A stretch of DNA of 64,000 bases from Aurantiochytrium sp. KH105 (lineage: Eukaryota; Sar; Bigyra; Thraustochytrida; Thraustochytriidae): NCBI GenBank assembly GCA_003116975.1, contig BGKB01000006.1:617802-681801 (forward strand). Reading direction: 5' to 3'. The number at the start of each line of letters is the position of its first letter. The first letter of the stretch is position 1. Below, piece by piece: positions 11,566 through 20,388 of this stretch. Under the pieces are notes generated by a model. The model had not been told where the DNA came from. It saw only the letters and a list, made by a program, of their open reading frames with translations, and searched no databases. The position numbers and the translations under genes were made by a program.

Positions 11566-12345
11566 AAACAGCAACAAGGGAGAAAGAACTTTGATGTGCC
11601 TTCCTTCAACCTCAAAAAGCAGCAAGGTAGCAAAGATAGAACAGTAGCAATCAGAAAGAACAACACATACACACGCAGAGGGGCTATTGTCTCGCCCATT
11701 CTGAAGAGCATGATACACCCTTGAGTCTGGGCCCAAACTCCGGGCCCAAACTAGATTAGCATATATCCTCATCTACTGAAAATGGACAAGGTCCCCCGCT
11801 AGCCAAGTCTCGACTCGTACAACGAATTTTGAAAAAGTATAAGAAAAGGGTAGCTCTCGCCACGTTCTGCGAATCTTGTCAACCAAATCGGCTTCGTAAA
11901 ACATCAGCTTCTTGTACGCGATCTTCTAAGTGAAGGGGGGTGCTACTCATTCAACGACAATGAGTACAAGTGCCTTGGTCAACTCAATGAGGGAGCTTGG
12001 GAGAGGATGGACCTCCTCTCGGACCCGAGAAAGCCACCGCATGTAAAAATGCGGCATTCTCCATGAACTTGCAATCTTTGTCCCACCCGCTACGCCACGC
12101 AGTGAATGATTTCAATTTGAATGACGGAATCAATGTGCTTCGAATTCCGAGAAGTCAAATTACTTTCCACAATTGATGATGAGAGCGAGCGAGAAAATTG
12201 CAGTGCGACGAACGAGTTCTCCGCAAATTTGCTACTTACAAACCAAGTCCGACTTCTCCTCAATTCAAGGCGAGAAATTACAATACATCTTCATTCCTAA
12301 CATTTGCTTACTACCGTGGCGGGAAACGATGTACACACAAAGGCG
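11566..12345. other. Convergent intergenic region
   Basis: This 780-bp gap between the 3' ends of the apyrase and J-domain genes holds no credible coding frame. It is less GC-rich than the flanks. It contains a doubled GGGCCCAAACT motif near 11730-11752 and three perfect stem-loops in a row at 11944-12055, listed separately. Confidence 0.5.
11944..12055. other. Three consecutive perfect stem-loops
   Basis: Hairpin 1 at 11944-11966 has an 8-bp stem (TACTCATT/AATGAGTA) and a 7-nt loop. Hairpin 2 at 12001-12020 has a 7-bp stem (GAGAGGA/TCCTCTC). Hairpin 3 at 12038-12055 has a 6-bp stem (CCGCAT/ATGCGG). They could be part of a structured 3' UTR, a small RNA, or chance. I do not recognise a known RNA family. 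Confidence 0.35.
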
Positions 12346-13635
12346 TCAACGTAGACGTCGCAACGCGACAAAGGCTTGCCGAATACGCCGAAACCGAGCC
12401 GTGAACTCAAGACGATCCTCCTCAGACCGATGCATGTGCATGTCGGGATGATGTTTTTTCGCCTCTTCCCGAAACGCACGAGAAATGTCGCTCGCAGAAG
12501 GAGGAGGAATGCGCGCGATTCCGAGAATCTGGAAATCATCAAGTCGACTCCAGGAGTAGCTGCTGTCGGCGACTACGCGTTTGGCATTGGACGTGTTTTG
12601 CTTGCTTTTCCCCTCGTGGTTGTGGCCCTGACTCGAATTCTGCGAAAACCCGCCCTGCTGCGTGCTCGACCACCACGAACTCGCATATCGCGGGTCAAAG
12701 GACGTGTCTCTTCGATCGCGCGGGTCGTGGCCCGCGCCCAGCGTGTGGTTTCGCCAGCAGCGAGGCTCGATTGGAAACCGAGCATTCTGTTGCGTATCGA
12801 TATGACGCAAGTTTTCCGCATTGCGCCGCTGCCAGTCCATGCCTTGACCTCGGATCCCCGCGAGACGGCCATCCACGCCGTTGACTACAGCAATGTAGGG
12901 CGCGTTGGATACCTTGTAGTTGATGACATACGCTGGTAGATAAACAAGCTTGCAGAGCACTGGCTCGTACAGTCTCGTGAACAGGTGTCGGATACGCGCC
13001 TTGTCCGGACGTCGTTCATGATCTTCGGGCCGAATACCTGCGCCGCCATCGCGCGCGAAAAACCCTTCGCGAACCTCTACAAAGTGACCTGTTGGATTTT
13101 CCAGCAAAAAATCCGTGGCGCGCTCTTCCGCCTGCCGCTCCAAGTTGGCGAGGATCTTGTACAAGGCGAAACTTGGACGCATACTAACTTCTTGCACCAG
13201 GTACGGCTTCCCTTGACGCTCGTCCTCAAAGACTCGTAAATCTCGCTCGAGGTTTGTGCCCAGCATCGCCATATTTACAATGTTGCGAGGCTCGTGAAGC
13301 GAGGCGAGCACTTGCATGAGCCGCGAGCTCGTCGGCAACCGCATGTTCTCGAGAATGATATTCTGCCTCACATACCAGTCGGTGCGCTCGAGTTGCCGCC
13401 CTCGGATCTCATACTTTACAGTGTACCCGATGGCGCCATCCAGGCGTGTTTCCAGCTCGCCCTCGAAATACAGAAACGGCATGTACGACCCTTGCACGCG
13501 CACGTCCTGTGCGCGGACCTTGTTTCGGGCTCGCCATGCCTCGAATCGCCGCCGGGCGTCGGCCTCGTCCAGCTCGAAGCCGCGCAGCAACGGCCTCGTC
13601 CGCGCAGCCGCGTCAACGCGAAGCTGCTCCGACAT
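12346..13635 (-). CDS. Protein with C-terminal J domain
   Basis: The protein has 429 residues. The J domain lies at the C-terminus, about residues 365-429: it begins DDFQILGI, contains AFREEAKKHHPD with the HPD tripeptide needed to stimulate Hsp70 ATPase, and ends with a basic helix. The N-terminal 300 residues do not match a domain I can name with certainty. Residues 230-260 (LVYLPAYVINYKV, then VVNGVDGRLAG) resemble a small beta module seen in other proteins where a membrane- or zinc-associated chain carries a VNGxxGxxxG turn. A Gln/Ser/Asn-rich linker of about 60 residues precedes the J domain. It is probably an Hsp70 co-chaperone of unknown client. The start at 13635 is the first Met of the frame and may not be the true one. 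Confidence 0.72.
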   Translation of the reverse strand: MSEQLRVDAAARTRPLLRGFELDEADARRRFEAWRARNKVRAQDVRVQGSYMPFLYFEGELETRLDGAIGYTVKYEIRGRQLERTDWYVRQNIILENMRLPTSSRLMQVLASLHEPRNIVNMAMLGTNLERDLRVFEDERQGKPYLVQEVSMRPSFALYKILANLERQAEERATDFLLENPTGHFVEVREGFFARDGGAGIRPEDHERRPDKARIRHLFTRLYEPVLCKLVYLPAYVINYKVSNAPYIAVVNGVDGRLAGIRGQGMDWQRRNAENLRHIDTQQNARFPIEPRCWRNHTLGAGHDPRDRRDTSFDPRYASSWWSSTQQGGFSQNSSQGHNHEGKSKQNTSNAKRVVADSSYSWSRLDDFQILGIARIPPPSASDISRAFREEAKKHHPDMHMHRSEEDRLEFTARFRRIRQAFVALRRLR

Positions 13636-13811
13636 CTCCTGCCCGCCCCTCTCGCGCGCCTCGCGCGCTCCGGGTCTGCTGCGGCGCTGCTCGAGTCTCG
13701 CTCGTGTCGCCTCGGTGACCAGGGCGATGCGATGGCGACGTCGTTAGTGCAGTGCGGTGCTGTGTACACCAAAACCCCAACGCAGAACGCAAGAGCAAGG
13801 AGCCCGAGACG

Positions 13812-14108
13812 ATGGCCAAGCCCCCCGGCACGGGCGCCGCGCTCGAGGCGTACCTGCGCCTCGCGCCCGCCGCGGACCGCGACCGCGGGGAGCCCGAAGA
13901 GAACCGGACGCCGCGGCAGCCGGCGTCGCAGCAGCAGCAGCAGCAGCCCGCGCAGGAGGAGAGCGCGGTGCAGGCGGAGCAAGCGGGTCCTCGGAACCAG
14001 GACCAGGAGGACCAGCTTGGCCAGGGGAAGACGGCGAATCCCGGCGCGACGAAGCCGCCGCCGAGCGAGACCGCGCGCAAGAAGCTCTGGCTGCGGTCCA
14101 AGCTGTGA
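13812..14108 (+). CDS. Small hypothetical protein
   Basis: The open frame of 98 codons starts MAKPPGTGAALEAYLRL and ends in the basic tail TARKKLWLRSKL. The middle is Gln/Glu/Pro-rich with a run of six Gln. I recognise no domain. It lies head-to-head with the J-domain gene, 176 bp away, and tail-to-tail with the next gene. The ordered N- and C-terminal segments make it more credible than the overlapping minus-strand frame, which is Cys/Ser-rich noise. It could be a real small gene or chance in GC-rich sequence. Confidence 0.4.
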   Translation: MAKPPGTGAALEAYLRLAPAADRDRGEPEENRTPRQPASQQQQQQPAQEESAVQAEQAGPRNQDQEDQLGQGKTANPGATKPPPSETARKKLWLRSKL

Positions 14109-14581
14109 GACGCGGTAGGCTGAAGGCGAGCTTGTTTCATTTGTAAACTTGGTTGTTTGGCTAAAAGAGGGCGCCCGCCATGGAGGACTGCGACGAAACA
14201 TGGCCGTCACTCTCTCGCGGTAGCGTTCTTACTTGGCCGCGGTGGCTTGTTGTGAAGCGATGCCAGCGTTGCAAAGAATTGCAAGAATCGAGTCGACACT
14301 CGCTCACATTGTACAATAGACAGCAGCAAGAAGGCATGGACGGCTGGCTTTTCACGATTTTGGACGACACGCAATAGAATCAGGGCATGCCGCAAACTTG
14401 AGTTCGTCTGCCAGTAAACTGACAAAGATAGGTGCAAAAGTGTATTGTAATTCATTCTATTTGCTTGCGCATGGTCTTGTGAACACCAGATAATAAAAAG
14501 CAACAAAGAAACAACAAAACGTCATAAATCAGATACGTAGGCTAAAGAAAATGTGAAGAAAGAAAAAAAAAAAAAAGAGAC
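14109..14581. other. Convergent intergenic region
   Basis: This 470-bp spacer is AT-richer than its flanks, with AATAAA-like hexamers near 14492 and an A run of about 14 at 14563-14576. It is a plausible 3' UTR and poly(A) region for the minus-strand gene that ends at 14582. No gene is seen. Confidence 0.45.
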
Positions 14582-16333
14582 TCAGAAACGAACGCGGCGA
14601 GACAGACGCTGTGCGAAACCTCCAACGCCGCCACGGGCAGCAGCAGGCGCCTTGGCGGCAGCCTTGTGCTGGTCACGTGGGAATCCGCACTCACAGACGC
14701 CATATGACTGACTCATGAGGTCCAAAACAAAGTGGTTACAGGCATGGTCGCCGCCCTTTTCGCCACCATGGGCAACGACGTCGGCTCGCTTCGGTCCGCC
14801 ATTGGCCTTCTGTGCAGCCTTTGCTACAAAGCCTTCATGTGTGGGCGCATGATCTTGCTCACGCGTCGGGGGCGCGGGCTTGTGGGGCTCAAACTTGCGC
14901 GCGTTGCGAGCCACAGCAGAACCATTCCGCTGACGAGACTCCATGGCATGACGGTACTCGGAGGATCCCTTGACGTGCGCAAGACGCGAATAGCCGCACT
15001 TGCACATGCCAAAGCTTGCTCCGGTGAGATCGAGTTCATAAAAGTTGCAGGGCATATCCTCGTTAGCGTCGGCTTCGGCGCGCACGATCGGCGTAGGTCG
15101 AGAAGACGGATCGACAACGCCCCAGGGAGAGACGGGCTTTGTCGGCTTGGCCCGCGGCGGCGGCGGTTTCGTGGCCGATGGACGACGCGATGCCGGAGGG
15201 TGCTGCTGCGCATGAGCGCCTGTAAAACTTCCAGCCCTGCTACGGACGACGCCAGGAGGAGTTGCTGTAAAGTCGGGTCCCCCGCCGCCAAGCTTTTTCA
15301 GTGCGGGCGAAGGTTGCGGCGGAGGCCACGCACCTCGTGCCTGTGTCTTGGGAGCCCGGGGTGGCGCTGGTTTGAAGCGCGACGCGGGAGGAGGCGTAGG
15401 TTTGATGGGCTTATGCCGGAGCCCTGCAGCAGCAGCCACCGATTGGAGAGACCGACGTACATTCTCCACTACGCTTGGCTTTCTCTCGGGCGCGGCCTCG
15501 GAGAACCCAGACCCATACAGCTGGATCAGCTTCTCCTCGAGCTCTTCCTCTCCAATGCCGAGACCCCATTCAACGATCGCGTCAAGATGTGTGAGCTTTG
15601 CCGGATCGTGGTCCAAGTAGTACCCCTCAAGCTTTTCGCGCAGCTTGGCGCGCCGGTCATCGATACCCTCGCCGACGACCATTGACTCTGTGGGAGGGGG
15701 CGGGGGTGGCAAATCGTCCATGTCGTCCTCGTCGTCATCCTCGTCGGCAGTGTCGCCGGGCTCTGGACCGGGCTCATTGTGGTGAGCGCGGTGCGGGGCT
15801 GCAGGGGGCGGGGGCGGCAACCGGTTCTTCGACTTGCGCTTGGGCGGCGCAGGAGGCGCGGCCACCCGCGCTGGCGGGGCCGGTGGGCCAGACATGGCAT
15901 CATCCTCGAGAGTGATGCCCTCGCCGTATTTGTTCATGAGCTTACGATTGAAGGCGTCAACGCCGTGCATCATAATGTACTGCACAAAGTCGTCGACACG
16001 TCCGAGCTTGGAGGGGTCGTGTTCCTCGTAGAATTCAAAGAGCTTTTCGCGAATGTGATGCTGCGTCTCAGGTTCTTCGTGCCTATCCGAGGACGCCATG
16101 AGCGTGCTAAAGCGTTTGAAATCTTGCTTGGCGCCTCCGAGGCGTTTGTTCGGGTCAATACCGACGCCGTATTGGTCGTCGAGCAGTTCGTTCAGGGCAT
16201 CGATCCCGTTCTTTTGCGTCCAGATCACCATCGAGAAGATGTCTAGCCCCGCCGCCAGTCTCTGCGGGTCGTGCGTCTGGTAAAAGTCCAGCAGCAGCTC
16301 GCGAATGCGCGAGGCGTCCATGGCGCCCGCCAT
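14582..16333 (-). CDS. Proline-rich protein with FY/YG repeats and Cys/His modules
   Basis: The protein has 583 residues from MAGAMDASRIREL; the frame upstream is GC-rich low complexity. Three copies of a helical module of about 45 residues are visible: residues about 9-60, 78-128 and 235-285. Each follows the pattern R-x-x-L-x-x-F/Y-Y-x-x-H-D-P-x-K-L ... YGxG. Between and after them are acidic and proline-rich linkers with PPPPPP runs, of the sort that bind SH3, WW or profilin. Near the C-terminus two modules share the exact spacing C-x14-C-x-C-x6-H and the core FxLDL...G.C.CG..R..H, suggesting zinc binding. The tail is basic. No enzyme domain is seen; a scaffold or cytoskeletal adaptor is plausible. 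One more copy of the FY/YG module occurs in the gene at 56506-59649. Confidence 0.78.
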   Translation of the reverse strand: MAGAMDASRIRELLLDFYQTHDPQRLAAGLDIFSMVIWTQKNGIDALNELLDDQYGVGIDPNKRLGGAKQDFKRFSTLMASSDRHEEPETQHHIREKLFEFYEEHDPSKLGRVDDFVQYIMMHGVDAFNRKLMNKYGEGITLEDDAMSGPPAPPARVAAPPAPPKRKSKNRLPPPPPAAPHRAHHNEPGPEPGDTADEDDDEDDMDDLPPPPPPTESMVVGEGIDDRRAKLREKLEGYYLDHDPAKLTHLDAIVEWGLGIGEEELEEKLIQLYGSGFSEAAPERKPSVVENVRRSLQSVAAAAGLRHKPIKPTPPPASRFKPAPPRAPKTQARGAWPPPQPSPALKKLGGGGPDFTATPPGVVRSRAGSFTGAHAQQHPPASRRPSATKPPPPRAKPTKPVSPWGVVDPSSRPTPIVRAEADANEDMPCNFYELDLTGASFGMCKCGYSRLAHVKGSSEYRHAMESRQRNGSAVARNARKFEPHKPAPPTREQDHAPTHEGFVAKAAQKANGGPKRADVVAHGGEKGGDHACNHFVLDLMSQSYGVCECGFPRDQHKAAAKAPAAARGGVGGFAQRLSRRVRF

Positions 16334-16925
16334 CGCCCCCTCGACTCGGCCCGCTGTCGACCCGCTCGGCCCCGTGCGCCGCAGCCAGGCCAAGCCAGTC
16401 AGCCCCGCCTGGCCGTCCCCGCCTCGCCTGCGCCTGCGCGCCGTGCCGCGCCGCGCCGCTCTCGTCGCCGTCGCCGGCCGACCGATACCTCCTCCTCGTT
16501 GTTCTCCCCCTCGTTGCCGCTCTGCTCTGCCTCCTCCTCGGCGCGCACGCGCCGGCTCCGCTCGGCCGAGCGGTCGATCGTTCTTTCCTCGCACACTGGC
16601 AGCCAAACAAACAGCCGGGCTGCAGGCCCACAGTCGGGAATGCGGCGCCGCAAGTGCAGAATGCGGCCGCGCCCAGTCAGCGGGGATCGATGGCGAGCGA
16701 GAGCAAGCGAGCAAGCAGGCAGGCGAGCAGGGAGTGAACTAACAGTAAGTAAGCAGGCGGAGGGAGGCAGCGCGTGCGTGTGCGCGTGTGTGCGCGCACG
16801 TGCTGCACGCGCTCGCGGCGCGCGGCGGGGCTCGCTTCGGGCGCGGCGGCACGGGCTGCGCTGCGACGCGCTGCGGCGAGACGAGGTGCGCTGCGCTGCG
16901 CTGCGATGGGACGGGGTGCGCCGGG

Positions 16926-16990
16926 ATGCGAGGCGAGGCGAGGCGAGGCGAGGCGGGAGATGGAGATGGAGGTGGAGATGGAGATGTGGC
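16926..16990. repeat. GAGGC / GGAGAT purine repeat
   Basis: About five GAGGC units, then several GGAGATG units, all purine-rich on the plus strand. Confidence 0.7.
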
Positions 16991-17309
16991 AGATCTTGCT
17001 GGGACGCGACCCGGAAGAGGCGCGGCGTGCGCGCGTGGCCTGGCCGGGTTGGCGGAGGGCGAGCGGGGGAAGAGGCCGCGGGGGAGACGAGGCGCGCGCC
17101 AGATTTGGCGCACTGCGAGATCGATCGCGGCTGCGGCCGGCGAGGGAGGAGAGAACAGATAGAACAAGGAGGAGTGGCAGCTTCGAGGTACCAACGTGAG
17201 AAGCGGCGCACGCTCGCTCGCTCGCTCGCTCGCTGTCGCCGTCGCAGTGGTCGCAGTCGCTCGCTCGCTCGTTCGCTCGCTGGCTGGCTGGAAAGGCAAC
17301 GCTCGCGGA

Positions 17310-17368
17310 CGTGACTTGACGTGACTTGACGTGACTTGACGTGACTTGACGTGACTTGCCGGGACTTG
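17310..17368. repeat. 10-bp tandem repeat
   Basis: Four perfect copies of GTGACTTGAC, then two decayed copies (GTGACTTGCC, GGGACTTGCC). It lies just 3' of the katanin-like gene. The period is close to one helical turn, so each TGACTTGACG unit falls on the same DNA face. Confidence 0.85.
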
Positions 17369-17422
17369 CCGGGCCTCGTGCGGCATGGAAAAGGTGCGCC
17401 GTGGCGAGGCGGGAAGCCCGAG

Positions 17423-19003
17423 TCACGAGGAGCCGTGGCTTTCCTGCCAGCGCGCGTAGGCCTGCTCCGAGGCGGCGTGGGCAGAAGGGCGCGTGGCCTG
17501 CAGCGCCGAGAGCGCGTCGTCGCGCGTGACAGGCCCCACGGCGAGCTTGCCCGGCGCGGCGGCAGCGGCGTCTCCAGCGCCCGCGTGCAGACTTGCCATG
17601 GCGCGCCGGATGGGGTACATGGCGGCCTCCTTGCAGAGCAGGCTCAGGTCCGCGCACGAGTAGCCGTCCGTGCGAGCGGCCAGGGCGGCGTACTCGATGC
17701 CCTGCGTGCGGTGGTCCGCGGGGAGCAGCTTCTCGAAGATGCGCTGACGTCCTGCGGCGCACGGCAACTCCACGCGCACGCGCTTCTCCAAGCGGCGCAA
17801 GAGCGCGTGGTCCAGCTCCCACGGAAGATTGCTCGCGGCGAGCACGAAGATCCCGGCATCTTCGGCCTTGGCGAGACCGTCCATCTGGATCAGCAGCTCC
17901 GTCTTCATACGGCGGCTGGCCTCGTGCTCGCCAGCACCGCCACCGCCACCACCCCCGCGCTGGCCCATGATTGAGTCGATCTCGTCCAAAAAGATCGTAC
18001 TCGGCGCGTGGTAGCGAGCGAGCTCAAAGAGGATGCGGATCAGTTTTTCTGAATCACCCCGGTACCGACTCACTATCGAAGACGCCGATATGTTGAAAAA
18101 CGTCGTGCGACATTCGGTTGCAACCGCCTTGGCAAGCATCGTTTTGCCCGTGCCAGGTGGGCCAAACAGTAAAACACCTTTCCAAGGAGAGACCAAACCG
18201 CCCTGGAAAAGCTCCGGGTACCGCGCAGGCATCACCACCGCCTCATGCAAGAGCCGCTTCGCGTCCTCGAGACCCACCACGTCTTCCCAGCGGACCTCTG
18301 GGTTCTCCGTAAAAATATCGCGGGAAATGGTGAGGGCGAGCTCGCGCGTCTCGTTCGAGGATCCCGCAAGAAACTGTGAAAGCGGTCGTAACAAGCGGTC
18401 TGCAGGCGAACTTTCCGCTTCCGCATCGAGAGCCTGGTTTCCACCGTGCTGATCTCTGTTCGCAGAGCTTACCGCATGCCCGGAAATTTCCATTTCGTCT
18501 TGCGTGCTGCGAGCGCCTTCTGGCAGCGAGCTGCTCGATGACCCCATCAACGAAAGTTCTCCCTTGCGACCTGCAGCGGCACGACGCGTGGACGTCGTTG
18601 CCGGACCCGAAGACCCAGTTCCCGATGCCGGCCCTGCTGAAATTGCGGGATTTCCATTGCTATTGCTATTGCCATTCCCTGTACCGCGCAGCAGAGCTTT
18701 CTTGGCGCTCACCTCGCTTGCATCGAGCTTGCGCATGATCTTGGGCAGCTTTCCGAATCGCATCTCATAATATTCGAGAAAGTGCTGGAAAACGATGGGC
18801 AGATCCATATTGTCCGCGACCTCAAACTTGCTCAGCGAGATGCCTGCATCCTGTTGGAGCTGATCTGCAGCCGCGAAAAATCCTTGATCCACGAGAAACT
18901 GATGTGTTAGACATACCAGCTCGCGTCTCCGGTCAAGCTGCCGTTTTTCCTGAATGGCCTTGGATGCGCTTTTCGCCTTGAGTGCGCGCAACGTGCTCGT
19001 CAT
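17423..19003 (-). CDS. Katanin p60 ATPase, KATNAL2-like
   Basis: The protein has 526 residues. This is a meiotic-clade AAA ATPase; katanin-type enzymes sever or trim microtubules using ATP, and KATNAL2 relatives work at cilia, centrioles and the cytokinetic bridge. A LisH-type region lies near residues 25-60 (LTHQFLVDQGFFAAADQLQQ), followed by FEVADNMDLP as in KATNAL2. A Ser/Gly-rich linker comes next, then the AAA domain with Walker A GPPGTGKT (about 18140-18163), Walker B IFLDEIDS and a GQRGGGGGGGAGEHE loop. The Vps4/katanin C-terminal helix follows. I chose MTSTLRALKAK at 19003; an in-frame ATG at 19081 adds 26 residues made from a GCGCTGC repeat that looks like 5' UTR. The gene implies a ciliated life stage. 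Confidence 0.9.
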   Translation of the reverse strand: MTSTLRALKAKSASKAIQEKRQLDRRRELVCLTHQFLVDQGFFAAADQLQQDAGISLSKFEVADNMDLPIVFQHFLEYYEMRFGKLPKIMRKLDASEVSAKKALLRGTGNGNSNSNGNPAISAGPASGTGSSGPATTSTRRAAAGRKGELSLMGSSSSSLPEGARSTQDEMEISGHAVSSANRDQHGGNQALDAEAESSPADRLLRPLSQFLAGSSNETRELALTISRDIFTENPEVRWEDVVGLEDAKRLLHEAVVMPARYPELFQGGLVSPWKGVLLFGPPGTGKTMLAKAVATECRTTFFNISASSIVSRYRGDSEKLIRILFELARYHAPSTIFLDEIDSIMGQRGGGGGGGAGEHEASRRMKTELLIQMDGLAKAEDAGIFVLAASNLPWELDHALLRRLEKRVRVELPCAAGRQRIFEKLLPADHRTQGIEYAALAARTDGYSCADLSLLCKEAAMYPIRRAMASLHAGAGDAAAAAPGKLAVGPVTRDDALSALQATRPSAHAASEQAYARWQESHGSS

Positions 19004-20388
19004 CGTTTCGCGTGCTGCGCCTCTCTGCGCTGTCCCGCGCTGCGCTACGCTGGCACTGCACTTCACTTTGCTACCTCGCACTGCGCTGCGCTGCGCTGCG
19101 CAATTCTTTCTTTTTCAGTCTCTGTCATTGACCGATCGATTGCCTCAAAACTAAAAAACAAACTGTAAATTGCCGTTATGAAAATTGGGGTTGCGCAAGT
19201 ACATTATTTAAGGTGGGCCGGTGACGTCGAGAACTTGCAGCTGCGTGTCAGAGAGCAGTCAGCGTCCACAGCTGGTCTCGATCTCGGTCTCAGTCTCGAT
19301 AAAAGTTTAAAGGGTAGGCGGTAAAGTTCCCAAGCTCTGGAAAAGGATCTTTCGTATATTTACCTCTGACGACAGAGAACTATACATCTGCGTGGTGACA
19401 GCTGGCTGCTGCTAAGAGAGCATGCTACGAATTGCATCGGTCGAACCACTTAAGAACCCGCTTGTAGAACTTTTCCGAGGCGAGAGGGAACCGCTGTCAA
19501 CACGACGCGCAAATTCGGTGCTCCTTTGGATCGCCTACTTTTCCCTTCCTTAATCAGAAATACCCTTACAGGGGGCCTCACGAGAACTCACACTCACACC
19601 AACTACAAGTACTATAGTGCCTACTTATACTCCCCCGCAATGGTCAATGAAACCTTGACTCCGCCTTCCACGCATAGGTCCATGCTGCAGCTGCAGCTAG
19701 CTCGCTGGCTGGCGCGATGCTGTCTATATAGTACCATCGGTCGCCAAAACCTCACACGCGGAGGCGTCCCTGGGGCCGGCTCGAACAACTAGAGGCTGGG
19801 ACTCGGGACGTGCGCGCGCGCCAAGGACTAGCTTGCCTGCCCGCCCCTGTCCACCCTCGGCCTCTTATTGGGCGGAGACACTTCGCGGGCGGAGGGGCAG
19901 GCAGAGATTTGGGACCATTTCGTCCAGACAAAAAGAGAGAGAGGCAAGGAGAGTGGGTGCGCCAGCGACCCGAGCGACGAGTCTGCAAAGCTTAAACGAG
20001 CGGGTCGAGGCCGGCCGCGGTTGCTGCTGCAGCAGCCGCTGCTGTCGAGGTGCCTTAGCCAGCTAGCTGCCAGCCATAGCGACAAAAGCGTGTGGCCTGC
20101 GCGCGGGGAGCAGTCTGCACTACCTTGGAGATCACAAGGGGCACGAGCTTGAGCGTTCTCGACACGAAGTCTTTTGCGAAGCAAACACTTGCGCTCGCGG
20201 CGTGGTAGTGGCCAGCCGGCCAGAGCCGTCGCCTTCCCTCCCTTCCTCCCTTTCTTGAAGCCCATCTTCCCACCCCGTCCTTTCTCCCGTCGCTCGCGTC
20301 GAGACGACCGTGCAAGGCTCAAAGGCCATTATTCTTGGCGCATCGCGAAAGGGGAAGGTACTCAACAAAAACAAGCAAAGAAGCAACA
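19004..20388. promoter_or_regulatory. Divergent intergenic region, katanin / LRR-Roco
   Basis: This 1.4-kb spacer must hold the promoters of both flanking genes. It contains GCTGCAGCTGCAGCT at 19684-19698, a TCTATATAGTA stretch at about 19724 and a GCGCTGC repeat just before the katanin start. I see no coding frame with real character. Confidence 0.4.

Larger units (their letters stand above)
16334..17422. other. Intergenic region with GA-rich and TCGC repeats
   Basis: This gap of about 1.1 kb lies between two minus-strand genes. It is very GC-rich and holds (GAGGC)n and (GGAGAT)n tracts at 16926-16990, (TCGC)n at 17212-17240, and a 10-bp tandem repeat at 17310-17368. The long open frames over it are compositional artefacts. 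It must contain the promoter of the proline-rich gene. Confidence 0.5.
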
